Source: Haliscomenobacter sp038240665
GTDB lineage: Bacteria; Bacteroidota; Bacteroidia; Chitinophagales; Saprospiraceae
Assembly (NCBI GenBank): GCA_038240665.1
Contig: JBBRGN010000271.1
Location: forward strand, 1 to 6,548
Direction: 5' to 3'
DNA: 6,548 bases
Below, in pieces: positions 5,944 to 6,548 of the stretch. Position 1 is the first letter of the stretch; the number at the start of each line of letters is the position of its first letter. The position numbers were made by a program, and so were the translations under genes. The notes under the pieces were generated by a model, which had not been told where the DNA came from, made no database searches, and saw only the letters and a list, made by a program, of their open reading frames with translations.

Positions 5944-5985
5944 AGATAAAAACCATAAAGTAGGACAAGCTTTTTTGTAGTTCTC

Positions 5986-6021
5986 AACTTTCCAGGTTTC
6001 AAAAACCTGGAAGGTTTTTTT
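5986..6021 (+). terminator. Strong Rho-independent terminator after the PI-PLC relic
   Basis: Arms 5986-5999 (AACTTTCCAGGTTT) and 6003-6016 (AAACCTGGAAGGTT) pair over 14 positions with one G-U pair and a 3-nt loop, and the T tract runs to 6021. The hairpin core TTCCAGGTTT/AAACCTGGAA is perfect. It lies 42 bp after the pseudogene stop and appears undamaged although the gene has decayed. Confidence 0.9.
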
Positions 6022-6239
6022 ATTTGCGAAAATGCCTATAAGTATAGTAAAATACATTTTTGTGTTAAGCATTTTTTCTTACAATGTATGTTAATTCTAA
6101 CCTATCTAATGTTAATTTTGGTGGTGCTTTTGGAGTGCAATGTGAACATTCTGTTAATTGAAAAAATGGCCTAAACTTCCCAGCTAAACCTTGGTTACGC
6201 TGATGAATTTCAACTCATCAACAATTTAAAACCAAACAA
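6022..6239. other. Upstream region of the FAS1 gene, no gene seen
   Basis: No coding frame was found. A TTTG at 6129-6132 and TTAATTG at 6154-6160 sit at roughly the spacing of a Bacteroidota promoter, but the second element is a poor match to TAnnTTTG. A small stem TGATGA/TCATCA (6201-6206 and 6215-6220) lies in the presumed leader. The start codon is preceded by A-rich sequence (AAACCAAACAA) without a Shine-Dalgarno motif. Confidence 0.35.
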
Positions 6240-6548
6240 ATGAACATCGTAGAAACCGCAGTAGCCAATGGCTCTTTTAAGACACTCGTTGCAGCAGTAG
6301 CAGCAGCTGAATTGGTAGAAACACTAAGCAGCGCTGGTCCATTTACTGTATTTGCACCCGTTGATGATGCTTTCGCAGCATTGCCTGCAGGAACCGTTGA
6401 ATCTTTGATTTTGCCTGAAAACAAAGCACAATTGGCTGGTATCCTGACTTACCACGTAGTAGCTGGCAAAGTAATGTCTGGCGACTTGTCTGACGGTATG
6501 GTAGCGGCTACTGTAAACGGTGGCAACATCACCATCCACATCCAGGAT
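6240..6548 (+). CDS. Fasciclin (FAS1) domain protein, 5' part
   Basis: An open frame from ATG 6240 runs 103 codons to the window end without a stop, so the gene is partial. The protein is a FAS1 (fasciclin/beta-Ig-H3) domain from its first residues: IVETAVANGSFKTLVAAVAA, then the H1 motif FTVFAPVDDAFAALP (35-49), then ILTYHVVAGKV (68-78) carrying the conserved Tyr-His pair, then the VNGGNITI strand. FAS1 domains mediate adhesion or carbohydrate/protein binding and are usually secreted. Here no signal peptide precedes the domain, and an in-frame TGA (6204-6206) with no other start codon after it rules out an upstream extension. This short, leaderless form of about 130-140 residues in total (inferred) is also known among bacteria. 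High Ala content and codon choice look normal for an expressed gene. Confidence 0.93.
   Translation, partial: MNIVETAVANGSFKTLVAAVAAAELVETLSSAGPFTVFAPVDDAFAALPAGTVESLILPENKAQLAGILTYHVVAGKVMSGDLSDGMVAATVNGGNITIHIQD

Noticed and set aside
5617..6072. 151-codon minus-strand frame over the PI-PLC relic
   Set aside because: It is antisense to a recognisable C-terminal PI-PLC reading and runs through the terminator at 5986-6021. The peptide shows no family motif.
1..6548. CRISPR arrays, tRNA or rRNA genes, integrase and att sites
   Set aside because: No regularly spaced repeats, no cloverleaf with a tRNA 3' end, no rRNA beyond a 14-base chance-like match at 2188, and no recombinase motif was found on either strand.

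Overview
The window most likely comes from a member of the Bacteroidota, and probably from the Saprospiria (Haliscomenobacter/Lewinella-like). This is inferred from the type IX secretion (T9SS) C-terminal sorting domain that ends at the left edge, from A/T-rich start regions without Shine-Dalgarno sequences (e.g. TTTAAAATG at 2260-2268), and from the mix of a secreted GH51 arabinofuranosidase, a lipoprotein-type PI-PLC relic, a FAS1 protein and an EAD-CHAT effector. The species cannot be fixed from sequence alone.

Layout. 1-195 (+): 3' end of a large T9SS-secreted protein, followed by a hairpin terminator at 218-263. 196-1444: 1.25 kb of A/T-rich DNA with no convincing gene. Inside it is a compact 263-bp element (510-772) with near-identical 18-bp terminal inverted repeats, extending imperfectly to about 55 bp, and flanked on both sides by ATAAT. 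It looks like a MITE, a non-autonomous transposon. Two further terminator-like hairpins (1037-1081 and 1339-1375) lie in the same desert. 1445-2110 (+): a two-TM membrane protein with a PH-like/SHOCT-like cytosolic part. 2266-3192 (+): a 308-aa effector with an N-terminal EAD-type adaptor domain and a C-terminal CHAT (caspase-like) protease domain with His190 and Cys234 intact. 3200-5155 (-): a complete secreted GH51 alpha-L-arabinofuranosidase, converging on the CHAT gene with only 7 bp between stop codons. 5351-5943 (+): a decayed lipoprotein of the Ca2+-dependent PI-PLC family (PI-PLC-C1-like) with two nonsense codons, a large internal deletion with frameshift and an active-site change, followed by a strong terminator (5986-6021). 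6240-6548 (+): start of a fasciclin (FAS1) domain protein that runs off the right edge.

How the parts fit. The most interesting block is 1445-3192: a membrane protein and an EAD-CHAT protease next to a MITE and relic-like noncoding DNA, a typical setting for accessory immunity or programmed-death genes. In the published view of EAD systems, the EAD recruits the effector to partner proteins carrying a matching EAD, which may be encoded elsewhere in the genome. No partner with an EAD is visible here, so the CHAT gene may be a detached effector of a dispersed system. The link to the two-TM gene is inference from position only. The arabinofuranosidase, the PI-PLC relic and the FAS1 gene look like unrelated neighbours.
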